Part shown: in pieces, positions 56,690 through 64,000 of the stretch
Position numbering within the stretch: position 1 is the stretch's first letter
How the letters are laid out: every line of letters begins with the position of its first letter
Assembly: GCA_910574885.1 (NCBI GenBank)
Contig: CAJTDD010000014.1
Location: 10,304-74,303, forward strand
Origin: Lachnospiraceae bacterium
GTDB taxonomy: Bacteria > Bacillota > Clostridia > Lachnospirales > Lachnospiraceae
DNA: 64,000 nt
Direction: 5' to 3'
Notes under the pieces: model-generated
Told to the model about the DNA's origin: nothing
The model's database searches: none
What the model saw: the letters and a program-made list of their open reading frames with translations, nothing else
Made by a program: the position numbers and the translations under genes

Positions 56690-57574
56690 ATGCGGCTGAA
56701 ACTGAAAAGACTGGGATGCTATTTGATTATCATTATTCTGCTGCCGTATGTGATTACGGTATTTTTAAATGGGTCAAGCATTACATCTTATTCCCACGTT
56801 GACAGTGTGAGGGTGAAGGTGAAGAGTGGGGAGCAGGAGACGGAAATGCCCATTGAGGAATATTGTATCGGGGTGCTTGCCAAGGTGATTCCGGCATCCT
56901 ATGAGAAGGAGGCGCTCAAGGCGCAGGCGGTTCTGGTCCGGACGGAGGTGTACCGGAAAATCAGGGAGTCGGGGAAGGAGACGGTTCTTGAGGAGGAGTT
57001 CTGGACACAGAAGCAGATGGAGGATGCGTGGGGGAATAAGTATCCTAAGTATTACCGGAAGCTTGAGGAGGCATGGGAAGAGACGGAAGGGATGGCGCTG
57101 CATTTTGGGGAATCGCTGGCGCTGACGCCGTTTTTCCGCCTGAGCAATGGCTGTACCCGTGACGGGAAGGAGGTTCTTGGAAGTGAGGATTATCCGTATT
57201 TGAAGATTGTGGACTGTCCTTATGATATTGAGGATGAGAAACAGATTCGCACTGTGATGGCGGAGGATATGGACGCGGAGGTCACGGCGACGGATACAGC
57301 AGGGTATGTGCTGAGTGTGCGGGTAGGACAGGAGAATATCAGCGGAGAGGAATTCCGTAATAATTATGGGCTTGCTTCCGGGTGTTTCACGCTGCAGCGT
57401 TATAATGGGCAGACGCGGATTACGACCAGGGGCGAGGGGCATGGCCTGGGGATGAGCCAGTATTCGGCAGACCGGATGGCAAAAGAAGGAAGTACATATG
57501 ATTCAATTTTACAATATTTTTTTGAAGGGACGGAGATAAAAGAAGTCGCAGAAATATTAATGGACGTGGAATAA
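56690..57574 (+). CDS. spoIID: stage II sporulation protein D
   Basis: 294 aa. One N-terminal membrane helix (CYLIIIILLPYVITVFL), then the SpoIID domain: EEYCIGVLAKVIPASYEKEALKAQAVLVRTEVYR (catalytic Glu region), RLSNGCTRDGKEVLGSEDYPYL, GEGHGLGMSQYSADRMAKEG. SpoIID is the lytic transglycosylase of engulfment, acting from the mother cell. Start ATG 56690 is preceded by the hairpin-held GGGAGGG. The next gene is a SpoIIQ-like protein, as expected in Clostridia. Confidence 0.93.
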   Translation: MRLKLKRLGCYLIIIILLPYVITVFLNGSSITSYSHVDSVRVKVKSGEQETEMPIEEYCIGVLAKVIPASYEKEALKAQAVLVRTEVYRKIRESGKETVLEEEFWTQKQMEDAWGNKYPKYYRKLEEAWEETEGMALHFGESLALTPFFRLSNGCTRDGKEVLGSEDYPYLKIVDCPYDIEDEKQIRTVMAEDMDAEVTATDTAGYVLSVRVGQENISGEEFRNNYGLASGCFTLQRYNGQTRITTRGEGHGLGMSQYSADRMAKEGSTYDSILQYFFEGTEIKEVAEILMDVE

Positions 57575-57618
57575 GTCTTTCACTATCTGGCAAAAATATA
57601 GTCAGAGGTGGTGATAAG

Positions 57619-58380
57619 ATGAACAAGAAGCAAAGGCCTTCACAAAAAAAGAGAGCCGCTTCTGTTGCTGCCGTACTGTGTTTTGTAGCGGCTATTGCGT
57701 TAGTGGGAACATATACATTTAATGACTACAAACGGACGCAGCAGAAGGAAGAGCTGGAACTGGCGAAAAAAGAGGATGACACAAATGAGGAGAAGGAGAA
57801 AGAACCGGCGGAGGAAGCCAATAATCTTGTGATTAATAACAAGGAGGAGGCGAAGCCGGAGGAAGAACCAGAAGAGCCGGAAACTCCGGAGGCAGAGGAT
57901 ACGGCAGAACAGACCAACAATGCGGATGTACAGCAGACGGAAGGAAGAGGCAGGGCGATTACGTTTAATGAGAGCAGCCGGCTTCTGTGGCCTGTGAACG
58001 GGACGATTATTATGAGTTACAGTATGGACAAGACCGTGTATTTCCAGACATTGGATCAGTATAAGTATAATCCGGCGGTGGTTATTTCCGGTGCGGAGGG
58101 CGACCAGGTACTCTGTGGTACGACGGGAGTCATTAAGTCGATTGATGTGACGGCGGAGACTGGCACGACGGTCAATGTGGATATCGGGAATGGATATGAG
58201 CTGTTCTATGGGCAGCTGAAAGAGGTTCCTGTGAAAGTCGGGGATTATGTCGAGGCGAAGAGTGTGCTTGGATATGTGAGCCAGCCGACGAAATATTACA
58301 GCGTGGAAGGAAGTAATGTGTACTTCGAGATGCGTAAGGATGGGCAGCCGATTAATCCGGTGGAGTTTTTGGAGGAATAA
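57619..58380 (+). CDS. SpoIIQ-like LytM-domain protein, metal site lost
   Basis: 253 aa. N-terminal membrane helix (ASVAAVLCFVAAIALVGTYTF), an acidic Glu/Pro stalk (~45-105), and a C-terminal LytM/M23 fold. Zinc ligands are replaced: the H-x-x-x-D site reads YNPAVVISG, and the HxH of the family reads NVYFEM. So it is probably structural, like B. subtilis SpoIIQ which binds SpoIIIAH across the septum. Its place after spoIID supports this role. GGTGGTG lies before the ATG. Confidence 0.8.
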   Translation: MNKKQRPSQKKRAASVAAVLCFVAAIALVGTYTFNDYKRTQQKEELELAKKEDDTNEEKEKEPAEEANNLVINNKEEAKPEEEPEEPETPEAEDTAEQTNNADVQQTEGRGRAITFNESSRLLWPVNGTIIMSYSMDKTVYFQTLDQYKYNPAVVISGAEGDQVLCGTTGVIKSIDVTAETGTTVNVDIGNGYELFYGQLKEVPVKVGDYVEAKSVLGYVSQPTKYYSVEGSNVYFEMRKDGQPINPVEFLEE

Positions 58381-58388
58381 AGGTTATA

Positions 58389-58466
58389 TCCTGTACAGAC
58401 ATGTTGGAAATGTTACTGAGAGCAGCAAAGATGTGAACAGTAATTCTTGTCTGTGCAGGATTTTTT
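58389..58466 (+). terminator. terminator after the spoIID-spoIIQ-like pair
   Basis: TCCTGTACAGACA (58389-58401) pairs with TGTCTGTGCAGGA (58448-58460) with one mismatch; TTTTTT follows. The 46-nt loop can fold further. Confidence 0.75.
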
Positions 58467-58479
58467 GTGTGAATGGGAA

Positions 58480-58507
58480 TTGATTTTTGGGAGATATAGG
58501 ATATAAT
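58480..58507 (+). promoter_or_regulatory. promoter of the GIY-YIG gene
   Basis: TTGATT (58480-58485), 16-nt spacer, TATAAT (58502-58507), 31 nt before the ATG. Confidence 0.65.
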
Positions 58508-58538
58508 CTTAGTATGCGAAAGAAGCGGGAGAGATGTT

Positions 58539-58808
58539 ATGAATTATACTTATATATTGCTGTGTAAGGATGGAACCTTATATACGGGGTGGACCAATGA
58601 TCTGAAAAAGCGGATAAAGGCGCATAATATGGGGAAGGGAGCGAAGTATACAAAGGCCAGGCGTCCTGTGAAACTGGTTTATTATGAGGAATATCAGACA
58701 AAGGAGGAGGCGATGAAGCGGGAGTGTGCGATTAAGAGGATGGGGAGAAAGGATAAGGAGAGGATGATAGTATGTCAGACAGATAAAAAACAGGAACAAA
58801 CGTTCTGA
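58539..58808 (+). CDS. GIY-YIG nuclease superfamily protein (UPF0213)
   Basis: 89 aa, single domain. YTYILLCKDGTLYTGWTNDLKKRIKAHN holds the GIY-YIG variant (Tyr-Ile-Leu and Tyr-Thr-Gly) and the conserved Arg; YYEEYQTKEEAMKRECAIK holds the metal-binding Glu. This family (YhbQ-like) is small and widespread; DNA repair or RNA processing roles are suggested, not settled. GAGAG lies before the ATG. Confidence 0.88.
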   Translation: MNYTYILLCKDGTLYTGWTNDLKKRIKAHNMGKGAKYTKARRPVKLVYYEEYQTKEEAMKRECAIKRMGRKDKERMIVCQTDKKQEQTF

Positions 58809-58917
58809 AAAGTGTTGCAAAAGACAGAAAAGTTTAGTATAATAACAAAAGATAGAACAAATATATAAGTATAGCATTTTGAGAAAATAACATATAATAA
58901 AGGAAGGAGGTATCCGG

Positions 58918-59448
58918 ATGGCATTGAGCTATGAGATGAAAAAACTTATTGAGGCGATGGCACAAGAAGTTATAAAGGTTTATGACGTACAAATTCCCAT
59001 TACTGATATAGATGAAGTGGTACGTTCAATGGGAGGATTTGTGGAAGAAGACTCTGCTATAGATGGTTTTTCTGATGGCAAGATAAGAAGATCAGGGTTA
59101 GATTCATTTATAATTGAAGTGTCTCCATATCAGTCGGAAGAAAGAAGGAATTTTACGATAGCGCATGAATTAGGGCATCTCTTTCTTCATATGGGATTTC
59201 AGACCAATGAACAACGTTGGAAAAAACAAACGGAAGTTTCCTATTATAGAAACGGTAATTCTGAATTGGAATATCAGTCAAATGAATTTGCAGCAGCATT
59301 TTTAATGCCTCGGAACGAATATAAAAAAGTGATGGACGAACACACAGACGGAAGTTTAGTTAATACTGCCGAAATTGCCAGACATTTTCATGTTTCTGTG
59401 AGTGCAGCGGCGAATAGGGGGAAGTGGTTGGGGTATTTAAAATGGTAG
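58918..59448 (+). CDS. ImmA/IrrE family metallopeptidase
   Basis: 176 aa. Zinc motif HELGH at residues 83-87 (FTIAHELGHLFLHMGF), followed by the EFAAAFLMPRNEY Glu region typical of IrrE/ImmA. Family members cleave repressors or antitoxins after damage or phage signals. There is no XRE repressor gene beside it. Its stop lies inside the start of the cyclase-like gene (ATGGTAG), so the two are coupled. AGGAAGGAGG lies upstream. It is probably the regulator or activator of the cassette. Confidence 0.88.
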   Translation: MALSYEMKKLIEAMAQEVIKVYDVQIPITDIDEVVRSMGGFVEEDSAIDGFSDGKIRRSGLDSFIIEVSPYQSEERRNFTIAHELGHLFLHMGFQTNEQRWKKQTEVSYYRNGNSELEYQSNEFAAAFLMPRNEYKKVMDEHTDGSLVNTAEIARHFHVSVSAAANRGKWLGYLKW

Positions 59449-60968
59449 AAGGAAAGAGAGAAGCATTACAGTCGATACAAAGCAAGATTGATTCATTACC
59501 AGAAGAGAAGGGGAGAACAGAAGAATGTCCGATTAGCAGAATACCGGATGTAGTTCTGTTCTTTTCTTTTGATATTGTAAATTCCACGGCTTATAAGACT
59601 ATTAATTATTATGGATGGGCGCAGGTTCTCAATTTGCTTTTTAAGGAGCTGCGTGAGGAAGTCGGAAATAAGATTAAAAGCTCTGAGATGTGGAGAGTTC
59701 TGGGAGACGAGGCAATTTTTATAATTAAAATACGAGATGAAGATGAGTTATGTGAATATGTCAGCCAAATATTTCAAATTATGGTTTCCACAATTCATCG
59801 CCTTAAAAAAGGAGAGTTTTTTAATTTCAGCAATAATTTTAATAAGATGAAACTGCAGAATATCTTGTCTTTAAAGACGGCTGCATGGCTGGCTGCCGTG
59901 ACAGATGTAGGGGATATTGAAAGTGAAGATATTCTTTTGGAGAATGCAGACAATATTTTTGAAAGATATCAGTCTCCGGAAGGACATGATATATTTGAAT
60001 TTTTAGGTAATGATATTGACACAGGATTTCGTATTGCCAGATATACAGAAGAGGGACGTATGGTTTTGAGCTATGAATTAGCTTATTTGATTGCACAAAA
60101 GACGGGAAGCCTTTCTTGCTTACACGTTATAACGTACCGCAGGCTTAAAGGAATATGGAATGACAAGCTATATCCTATTATCTGGTATCATGCCCCAAGT
60201 GCATATTGTGATGTTTATGAGAAAGAGATTGAACTTCAGAATAGTTTTACATTTGATGCATGCGATGAGAGCGAGTTGATAAAAGAATACTATGATAACC
60301 GGCAGCCAAGTAAGGAAGAAAAGATTATACGGGATATGGAGATGTACTCGAATCCCCTCTATGCATTGAACAAGATATTGCGGGACAGAGAATTGACAGA
60401 GAAGATAGAGAGGCTTCAGAAGTTGATTAGAGAGGCTACTTATGATCAGACTCGGTTTATTAATACAGAATTAATGCAGGTTCATTGCGTGGCAGTATGC
60501 TTTAAAACCATAGGAGAAGAAATAAAAATTCTCGTTGCAAAGAGAACAGATAGAAGAGAGAAGCATAAAGGAGCATGGGAATTTGGCTGTGCAAAAGCTG
60601 TGATTGATAAGAGCATAGCCCAGAAAATCAAAGAAGAATATAAGCAGGATTTTAATATTGAAATAGAGCCTGTTCTTGATAATACAAGGGAGATAAAAGA
60701 GCCTGTGCCTATTGCTTTGTATCAGATTGCGCACGGTTTTCAATTAATTGATGCAGAAAAGAAGGATAAAGGGATTATTACTTTGGCAAGAATAATAGGA
60801 GAATATGACCCAAAGGATTTTAGACCCAATGATAAGCATGAGAAAGTCAAATGGATTACGGAAGCAGAGTTGGAGGATATTGATAAAAATTATTTAAATA
60901 AAGTACCAGATTTTGAACAGACGCTAAGACAAGCTTTTGATAAGATTAAAACATTATCTGATAATTAG
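59442..60968 (+). CDS. class III nucleotide cyclase-like protein fused to a Nudix-like domain
   Basis: 508 aa. Residues ~35-240 fit a class III cyclase: LFFSFDIVNSTAYK (metal Asp44), WRVLGDEAIFI (Asp89, 45 residues on as in true cyclases), FLGNDIDTGFRIARY, RMVLSYELAYL. Residues ~345-500 look like Nudix: VAVCFKTIGEEIKILVAKR, KGAWEFGCAKAV, then a degenerate box EEYKQDFNI in place of REUxEExGU. It precedes a Pycsar-type membrane effector by 9 nt. So it is predicted to make a cyclic nucleotide on infection; the Nudix part may sense or degrade a nucleotide. The ATG at 59442 was preferred to a GTG at 59424. Confidence 0.75.
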   Translation: MVEGKREALQSIQSKIDSLPEEKGRTEECPISRIPDVVLFFSFDIVNSTAYKTINYYGWAQVLNLLFKELREEVGNKIKSSEMWRVLGDEAIFIIKIRDEDELCEYVSQIFQIMVSTIHRLKKGEFFNFSNNFNKMKLQNILSLKTAAWLAAVTDVGDIESEDILLENADNIFERYQSPEGHDIFEFLGNDIDTGFRIARYTEEGRMVLSYELAYLIAQKTGSLSCLHVITYRRLKGIWNDKLYPIIWYHAPSAYCDVYEKEIELQNSFTFDACDESELIKEYYDNRQPSKEEKIIRDMEMYSNPLYALNKILRDRELTEKIERLQKLIREATYDQTRFINTELMQVHCVAVCFKTIGEEIKILVAKRTDRREKHKGAWEFGCAKAVIDKSIAQKIKEEYKQDFNIEIEPVLDNTREIKEPVPIALYQIAHGFQLIDAEKKDKGIITLARIIGEYDPKDFRPNDKHEKVKWITEAELEDIDKNYLNKVPDFEQTLRQAFDKIKTLSDN

Positions 60969-60977
60969 GGGAGATGT

Positions 60978-61478
60978 ATGGAACGGCAAAATAATGATAA
61001 GAGAGAGCTGCTGCAATGGATTTTTAATAATACCAATAATTGGCTGCATTTTGCGGAAGCTAAGAATGCAGCTATGATTGCTTTTAATGTTGCAATGGCT
61101 GCGTTTCTGGCAGAAATGGATATGCCCCGTGTTGTTTTTGCGGGATTGGTAGTTTCAATGGCTGTGTCCGTGTGGGCGTTTTATCCGGTCAACGATAAGC
61201 TTCCAAGGATTTCAGGTAGAATCGTAACGGCTAATTTGCTGCATTATGCTTATATTGCATCTTTAGAGCGTGACCAGTACCTTCAAAAATTGTATGGGAG
61301 GTATTGGGGAGAAACTCAGGTGAATTCTGGTAGTTTCCCCCAAATAGAAAAAGATTACTGTGAAGAAATTGTGTCAAATGCAAGGATTACATTGAGAAAG
61401 CAGAATTGTTTTAATATCAGCTTTTTCATTGATATCATTACGATGTTGCTGTTGGTTATATTATTTATCTTTACATAA
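60978..61478 (+). CDS. Pycsar-type transmembrane effector
   Basis: 166 aa. Two N-terminal helices (AAMIAFNVAMAAFLAEM, VVFAGLVVSMAVSVWAFY) after the family mark WLHFAEAKNAAMIAFN, a soluble middle (NLLHYAYIASLERDQYLQKL), and a C-terminal helix (IDIITMLLLVILFIF) after RKQNCFNIS. This matches the PycTM effector family, which damages the inner membrane when it binds cCMP or cUMP. GGGGAG lies upstream; the gap to the cyclase gene is 9 nt, so they are one operon. Confidence 0.8.
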   Translation: MERQNNDKRELLQWIFNNTNNWLHFAEAKNAAMIAFNVAMAAFLAEMDMPRVVFAGLVVSMAVSVWAFYPVNDKLPRISGRIVTANLLHYAYIASLERDQYLQKLYGRYWGETQVNSGSFPQIEKDYCEEIVSNARITLRKQNCFNISFFIDIITMLLLVILFIFT

Positions 61479-61490
61479 GGCTACAGTTCT

Positions 61491-62153
61491 TTAGAGTACA
61501 AATGCATACATTACGATAAAGTGGCATGCGCTTCCGCCCATTACGAACAGGTGGAAGATCTCATGGCTTCCGAAGTATCTGTGCTTGCTGTTGAACAATG
61601 GCAATTTTAGTGCATAGATGACTCCTCCTACCGTGTAGATGATACCTCCAGCCAGCAGCCATCCGAATGCGGCGGCAGACATGGAGTTTAATATCTGGGT
61701 AAAGGCTAGTACGCAAGTCCATCCCATCCCGATATAGAGGACGGAGGATACCCATCTTGGGCAGTATACCCAGAATGCTTTTATCAGGATGCCGATGAGG
61801 GCGATTCCCCATACGATACTTAGGAGGATAATCCCGGTCTTGCCGCCGAGTACCAGCAGGCAGATGGGGGTGTAGCTTCCTGCAATCAGGACGCTGATCA
61901 TCATGTGGTCTACCTTCTTCAAGATTGTATTTATCTTTTCCGAGCGGTTGAAGGTATGGTATGAGGTACTTGCCGCATAGAGCAGGATTAAGCTTGCGGC
62001 GTAGACCGCGATGGAGATTACGTAAATCCTGCCGGGTTCATGGGCTGCTTTTATCAGCAGCGGTACGGCTGCAAATATTGCCATTAACATTCCGATAAAA
62101 TGTGTGATTGCACTTCCTGGGTCTTTGATATGTTCTTCGAGTGTATGTGACAT
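61491..62153 (-). CDS. hemolysin III family membrane protein
   Basis: 220 aa, seven hydrophobic helices (PAQR-like). Conserved polar motifs: the Ser and His of STSYHTF, and HEIFHLFVMGGSACHF near the C-terminus, likely a zinc site. Related to adiponectin-receptor hydrolases; the bacterial role is not clear and hemolysis is mostly not physiological. The ATG at 62153 has AGGAGG 8 nt upstream; the reading from 62279 has no ribosome site. Convergent with the Pycsar-like operon. Confidence 0.9.
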   Translation of the reverse strand: MSHTLEEHIKDPGSAITHFIGMLMAIFAAVPLLIKAAHEPGRIYVISIAVYAASLILLYAASTSYHTFNRSEKINTILKKVDHMMISVLIAGSYTPICLLVLGGKTGIILLSIVWGIALIGILIKAFWVYCPRWVSSVLYIGMGWTCVLAFTQILNSMSAAAFGWLLAGGIIYTVGGVIYALKLPLFNSKHRYFGSHEIFHLFVMGGSACHFIVMYAFVL

Positions 62154-62282
62154 ATTATCACCTCCTGGTTTAATAAAACATGACACGTAGTTTTGAAAAC
62201 TACATTGTGATATGTTTATATTATACCCAGTGAGGATAAATTGCAAGCATAATAATGAAATTTTTAATATTGTATGCAAGTA

Positions 62283-63410
62283 TTACTGTGTGATTACAGG
62301 TACACGTACTTTCTCGGCGTCCATGCCGATTTCGTTCTCCACATAAAATATTAGTTCTTTTACGTTCTCATATTCAATGAATTGGGAGAAGGTTCCGGTC
62401 GCCTGATACTGTGTAAAATCATCATTTGTGTAATGTCCGTTACTCCAGTTGGTTATGTGCTCCAGTACCGTTCCGTCTTCAAGGACTACCCCCATAAGTT
62501 CAGGCGGGTCTATAGCATGTTCAAATGTTTCCGTCTCGCCGTTTAAACCGATAGCGGTTTCTGTTCTCATCTGGCGTTTCCAGCCGTAATCAATGGTGAA
62601 GGAGACGGGAGACATTCGGATTTTGTTTACTTTTGCTTCTGTTCCGGTAATCTGCTGGCTTATCGTATACTCTGCTCCATTATCCTCATTATCGAGTACG
62701 ATATTAAGCTCCCATGTGGACGCCAAAAGAGGAGGTAATTCAGTGAGCGTTCGTTTTTCTTCGTAGGAGTCAATAATATCGGTGAATGTTAATTTTATTT
62801 CTTTGCCAAGCAGACTTCCCTCTTCCGTCTCTACCAATACAAGTTCATATGTCATGCCGTCATTCCAGATATCGTCCGGCTGCGTATCCGGGAAATCGGA
62901 CTCAAGAAAGCCCGCATTCATGGAAAGTGTGTCCATACCATCCATTTTCACATCGACATTGCGGAAATTCATGCGTTGCCGTAATGGAAATTGTTCGCTG
63001 CCATAGATTTTTATGACGACGATTGCGGCAGTGTTGTCGGCAACGGATTGGACAGCCTCAAACCGTACGCCGTCGTGTTCTGTAAACTGATTCATTTCTT
63101 TTGCAGTGTTGGATTCATTCAATTTCTTCTCCATCTCGGGTGTTACTTGATACTCTTCCTTAAATTTGTCGTTCCAGTGAAAATAAGTTGCGGCGCTTAC
63201 CGACAGAGTGCCAATCATAAGGACTGCTGCAAGTATGAAGACGGCGTATTTTTTCCGGTTGGGGCTTGTTTTCCGTCGTGTCCGTTTTTTGGCAGGTGGG
63301 TCTGCTTCTGCATGGATTCGGTTAAATGCCTGTTCTGCTTTCTGATATACAATTTCCGGTATTTCTGCATCTTCCCGCAGCTTTTTGAGCAATACTTCTT
63401 TTTGTTCCAT
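62283..63410 (-). CDS. DUF4179 membrane anti-sigma factor
   Basis: 375 aa. A cytosolic N-terminus (about 1-60) carries IPEIVYQKAEQAFNRI, as in anti-sigma proteins with DUF4179. One membrane helix (KYAVFILAAVLMIGTLSVSAATYFHW) follows, then the extracellular DUF4179 and a C-terminal beta domain. It should hold the ECF sigma encoded just upstream until an envelope signal. ATG 63410 has GGAGGG 9 nt upstream. It overlaps the sigma gene by 89 nt. Confidence 0.85.
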   Translation of the reverse strand: MEQKEVLLKKLREDAEIPEIVYQKAEQAFNRIHAEADPPAKKRTRRKTSPNRKKYAVFILAAVLMIGTLSVSAATYFHWNDKFKEEYQVTPEMEKKLNESNTAKEMNQFTEHDGVRFEAVQSVADNTAAIVVIKIYGSEQFPLRQRMNFRNVDVKMDGMDTLSMNAGFLESDFPDTQPDDIWNDGMTYELVLVETEEGSLLGKEIKLTFTDIIDSYEEKRTLTELPPLLASTWELNIVLDNEDNGAEYTISQQITGTEAKVNKIRMSPVSFTIDYGWKRQMRTETAIGLNGETETFEHAIDPPELMGVVLEDGTVLEHITNWSNGHYTNDDFTQYQATGTFSQFIEYENVKELIFYVENEIGMDAEKVRVPVITQ

Positions 63411-63924
63411 TACGTTTTTCCCTCCTTTTTTCATTCAGATAAATGTTCTGTAGTTCTTCCCGCCCCCGTTTCAGGCGAGTGCGTACTGTGTTTTCGTTCA
63501 TATCGAGAATCTGGGCAATCTCTCCGGTACGGAATCCTTCCACATAATAGAGAATCATGACGAGACGGTATTTTTCGTCTAAGAGGCGGATAACTTCTTT
63601 CCACTCCAGTTCATCGTACCGTTTGTCTGTGACTGGCTGTTCCGCTGTTTCTTCGGAGAAATCTAATATTTTTTTGTTTCTTAGGATATTACAGCATTTA
63701 CTCATCAATATTTTTATCATCCATGTTTTGAAATAAGCGTTATTTTTTAGAAATGAGATTTTCTCGTAACATGTCATGATAGTGTCTTGTATCGCATCTG
63801 CCGCATCTTCGTCGGATGCGAGATATGATTTGGCAATTTTATACATGGTCTGCATGTGCAGGCGGATTAATTTTTCAAATGCATCCGCATCATTTTCTTT
63901 TGCTCTTTGTACCAATTCATCCAT
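63322..63924 (-). CDS. ECF RNA polymerase sigma factor
   Basis: 200 aa. Region 2: AFEKLIRLHMQTMYKIAKSYL, DAADAIQDTIMTCYEKI. Region 4: LDEKYRLVMILYYVEGFRTG, EIAQILDMNENTVRTRLKRGRE. The usual protein ends around residue 170; here ~30 odd basic residues follow (RNGTKRSIAQKAAG) that overlap the anti-sigma gene in another frame, so the natural stop may have been lost. GGAGGG stands 9 nt before the ATG. Confidence 0.88.
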   Translation of the reverse strand: MDELVQRAKENDADAFEKLIRLHMQTMYKIAKSYLASDEDAADAIQDTIMTCYEKISFLKNNAYFKTWMIKILMSKCCNILRNKKILDFSEETAEQPVTDKRYDELEWKEVIRLLDEKYRLVMILYYVEGFRTGEIAQILDMNENTVRTRLKRGREELQNIYLNEKRREKRNGTKRSIAQKAAGRCRNTGNCISESRTGI

Positions 63925-64000
63925 GCGTTATGTCCCTCCTTTTTATCCTTCTATCTATTAGACGTGTGGCAGGGTGTTTCTGTTTCAAATTTTTATGCCC

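Overview
The window looks like the chromosome of a spore-forming gut Clostridia species, most likely Lachnospiraceae. This rests on low to medium GC, strong AGGAGG ribosome sites, a T-box before ileS, a spoIID/spoIIQ-like pair, many GH3/GH94/GH42/GH13 sugar enzymes and a DUF4179 anti-sigma gene. The species cannot be named from the sequence alone.

Layout. (1) 1-6.7 kb is an accessory edge: the end of an IS91-type element with its tyrosine recombinase, a flavodoxin gene run out of frame into a DUF1349 remnant, a GNAT enzyme, an AraC regulator with an EamA exporter, and a decayed DUF2000 gene. (2) 5.9-18 kb is a beta-glucoside utilisation locus: an AraC regulator, two GH94-type phosphorylases, a sugar ABC importer without its own ATPase, and a domain-swapped GH3 beta-glucosidase. 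Three promoters here carry the same 16-bp site exactly 39 nt before the -10 box, which points to one regulon. (3) 18-18.8 kb holds gene debris and a tRNA-Ala. (4) 18.96-40.24 kb is a single 17-gene minus-strand array. It has two sulfotransferase-like proteins, a beta-propeller-like protein, CysD and a CysN-CysC fusion (sulfate to PAPS), a sulfate importer, and six glycosyltransferases, plus a FkbM methyltransferase, a HAD protein and a ribulose-phosphate epimerase relative. No PAPS or sulfite reductase is present, so it reads as a factory for a sulfated surface glycan. Ten of the proteins carry the same Rossmann-like YGxGxxG module. (5) 40.2-43.8 kb holds three 56-bp hairpin repeats, a TnpB-like protein that lacks the RuvC catalytic residues, and a tyrosine integrase flanked by inverted 30-bp sites. 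(6) 43.8-58.8 kb looks like core genome: GH42 beta-galactosidase, amylosucrase-type GH13, D,D-carboxypeptidase, T-box/ileS, glgP, spoIID and a LytM-like protein. (7) 58.9-61.5 kb is a three-gene cassette (ImmA/IrrE peptidase, class III cyclase-like protein fused to a Nudix-like domain, Pycsar-type membrane effector) that looks like a nucleotide-signalling phage-defence system. (8) The right end has hemolysin III and an ECF sigma/anti-sigma pair.

The strongest candidates for something undescribed are the sulfated-glycan array with its shared Rossmann module, the cyclase-Nudix Pycsar-like cassette, and the inactive TnpB with structured repeats beside the glycan operon.
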